47,158 nt of DNA, taken from a virus. The translations under genes were made by a program, and so were the position numbers. The stretch spans positions 1-47,158 of IMG/VR virus record IMGVR_UViG_3300010371_000012. One strand, written 5' to 3'. Below, in pieces: positions 46,014 through 47,158 of the stretch. Position 1 is the stretch's first letter. Every line of letters begins with the position of its first letter. A model generated the notes under the pieces. It saw only the letters and a program-made list of their open reading frames with translations, was not told the origin of the DNA and did no database searches.

Positions 46014-47158
46014 AACTCTGGATTGACCTTGAGACTCGCTCGCCCATTCCTATCAAACAGGGTGTGGCGAAGTATGCAACCAAAGCCCAGGTCATCATGG
46101 CGCAATGGGCCATCGACGACGGTGAGGTGCATGTTGAAGACCTGATTCGCGGGTCCAAGGTCATTCCCCCTTCTAAACAGCTTATCCAGGCCGCCGAGCG
46201 GGCCGACGAGATATGGGCACATGGCGCGGAGTTCGAGCAAACACTCCTCGACACCACAACATGGTGGCCTGTCGTCGATCTATCGAAATGGCGCTGCACA
46301 ATGGCCCTGGCTCGTATGCACGGCCTGCCCGGTGGCCTGGATAAGCTGTCTACGATCTTCAAACTTGGCATCGAGGAAGCCAAGGACAAACGTGGCCACG
46401 AGCTGATTCAGATGTTCTGCGTGCCGAAGAAAGACGGCGTGCTTTGCGACATACACGGCACACGCTACTGGCTGCCGTCGCGCCTGCCCAACGAGTGGAA
46501 GGAGTTCCTCCACTACGGTGGCATGGATATCACCAGCATGCGCGCCATCTATAGGAAGTGCCCGAAGTGGAACGCAACGCCGCGCATGTGGCGCGTATGG
46601 CACCTCGACCAGAAGATGAACCGCAAGGGCGTCCAGATGGACCAACGCCTAGCGGCCGGCGCTATCATATCGACGACGCGCGCCAAGAAGCGTTTTGCTG
46701 ACAAGACGACAGAGCTGACGGATGGTGCTGTGCAAGCGACGACGCAACGGGACCGTCTCCTGGCGTACATGGCAGACTACGGCGTGCATTTGCCAGACCT
46801 GACTGCTGACACTGTGGAGCGTAGACTCGAAGATGAAGCACTACCAGAGCATATTAAGGAGTTGCTGCGTGTTAGACAGCAAGCATCTAAGGCTTCCACC
46901 GCTAAGTATAAACGCGTACTTGCACAATCCGTTTTGGGACGCTTACGTAACCTACTTGTTTTTTGCGGCGCTACTCGAACCGGGCGGTGGGCTGGCAGAA
47001 CCTTTCAGCCCCAAAATCTACCGCGCCCTAAGCACAAACAGTGGGAGATAGACGCGGCCATCAAGTTCTTCCAACAGGACTTGATGGAAATGTACGACCC
47101 GGAGGAGGTGTTGAACCTCGCCGCGTCGTGCCTGCGCGGGCTCATGATCGCCGCGAAG
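46010..47158 (+). CDS. Family A DNA polymerase, N-terminal part with 3'-5' exonuclease (continues at 1-1049)
   Basis: The first 200 residues are a DnaQ-like proofreading exonuclease: Exo I LWIDLETRS (Asp6, Glu8), Exo II WAHGAEFEQTLLD (Glu74-Phe75; the usual Asn of A-H-N-A is Gly) and Exo III LHYGGMDITS (Tyr169, Asp173). Then follow a thumb-like helical region and the start of the palm. The rest, with motifs A, B and C, is at 1-1049. The full protein has 719 aa and no 5'-3' exonuclease, as in phage enzymes. The start is an ATGA overlap without a clear ribosome binding site. Confidence 0.95.
   Translation, partial: MKLWIDLETRSPIPIKQGVAKYATKAQVIMAQWAIDDGEVHVEDLIRGSKVIPPSKQLIQAAERADEIWAHGAEFEQTLLDTTTWWPVVDLSKWRCTMALARMHGLPGGLDKLSTIFKLGIEEAKDKRGHELIQMFCVPKKDGVLCDIHGTRYWLPSRLPNEWKEFLHYGGMDITSMRAIYRKCPKWNATPRMWRVWHLDQKMNRKGVQMDQRLAAGAIISTTRAKKRFADKTTELTDGAVQATTQRDRLLAYMADYGVHLPDLTADTVERRLEDEALPEHIKELLRVRQQASKASTAKYKRVLAQSVLGRLRNLLVFCGATRTGRWAGRTFQPQNLPRPKHKQWEIDAAIKFFQQDLMEMYDPEEVLNLAASCLRGLMIAAK
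47121..47158. repeat. Terminal redundancy of the linearised circular sequence (right copy)
   Basis: Exact copy of bases 1-38, in the middle of the polymerase gene. See the left copy. Confidence 0.93.

Overview
The window is one complete circular phage genome cut open inside its DNA polymerase gene. The first 38 bases (1-38) are repeated exactly as the last 38 (47121-47158), and the reading frame continues across the joint, so the unit length is 47,120 bp. The gene set (family A DNA polymerase, primase-helicase, split large terminase, portal, scaffold, capsid, T7-like tail tube and ejection proteins, lysozyme and holin, and no tape measure, sheath or long tail tube) indicates a short-tailed (podovirus-like) dsDNA phage of a GC-rich Gram-negative host, probably a beta- or gammaproteobacterium; the host is inference. 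No integrase, excisionase or phage RNA polymerase was seen, so transcription should use host RNA polymerase.

Layout. A divergent control region (about 31030-31764) separates two arms. Leftward (minus strand, 31029 down to 6261) run two small genes, terminase small subunit, a large terminase split into ATPase and nuclease genes, portal, scaffold, a tRNA-Asn, four small head genes, major capsid protein, decoration-like proteins, a rho-independent terminator, tail tubular A- and B-like proteins that carry sugar-binding-type domains, a block of internal virion (ejection) proteins, a collagen-like fibre, and the holin/lysozyme cassette. Rightward (plus strand, 31765 to 47158, continuing at 1 to about 6436) run about twenty tiny tightly coupled unknown genes, then a small HTH regulator, prim-pol/helicase, a Cas4-like DUF2800 nuclease, an Enc34-type ssDNA-binding protein, DNA polymerase, VRR-NUC nuclease, SNF2-like helicase, nucleotide-metabolism proteins, a metallophosphoesterase and a metalloprotease-like protein. 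The two arms converge at 6261-6436 and physically overlap.

How it works together. Prim-pol/helicase, SSB, polymerase, the two nucleases and the SNF2 helicase form a self-contained replication/recombination set. The likely place for it to act is the control region, which has nine YGGGACA repeats around an AT-rich core and promoter-like elements on both strands. The leftward operon packages DNA, builds head and tail, ejects proteins and lyses the host.

Most interesting hidden structure: (1) a 14-bp palindrome, GTTCC-N4-GGAAC, occurs eight times around the genome (plus a ninth copy with N5 in a terminator), in genes on both strands and in intergenic regions; (2) an iteron-like array in the control region; (3) two copies of a structured RNA element with a compensatory base change; (4) a short helix, G-[MI]-x-x-A-[MV]-x-x-A-[LI], shared by four adjacent head genes; (5) an MGT N-terminus shared by four adjacent ejection genes; (6) a terminase split exactly between ATPase and nuclease; (7) Leu at the E. 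coli Phe762 position of the polymerase. All family names come from reading motifs by eye; no database search was possible.
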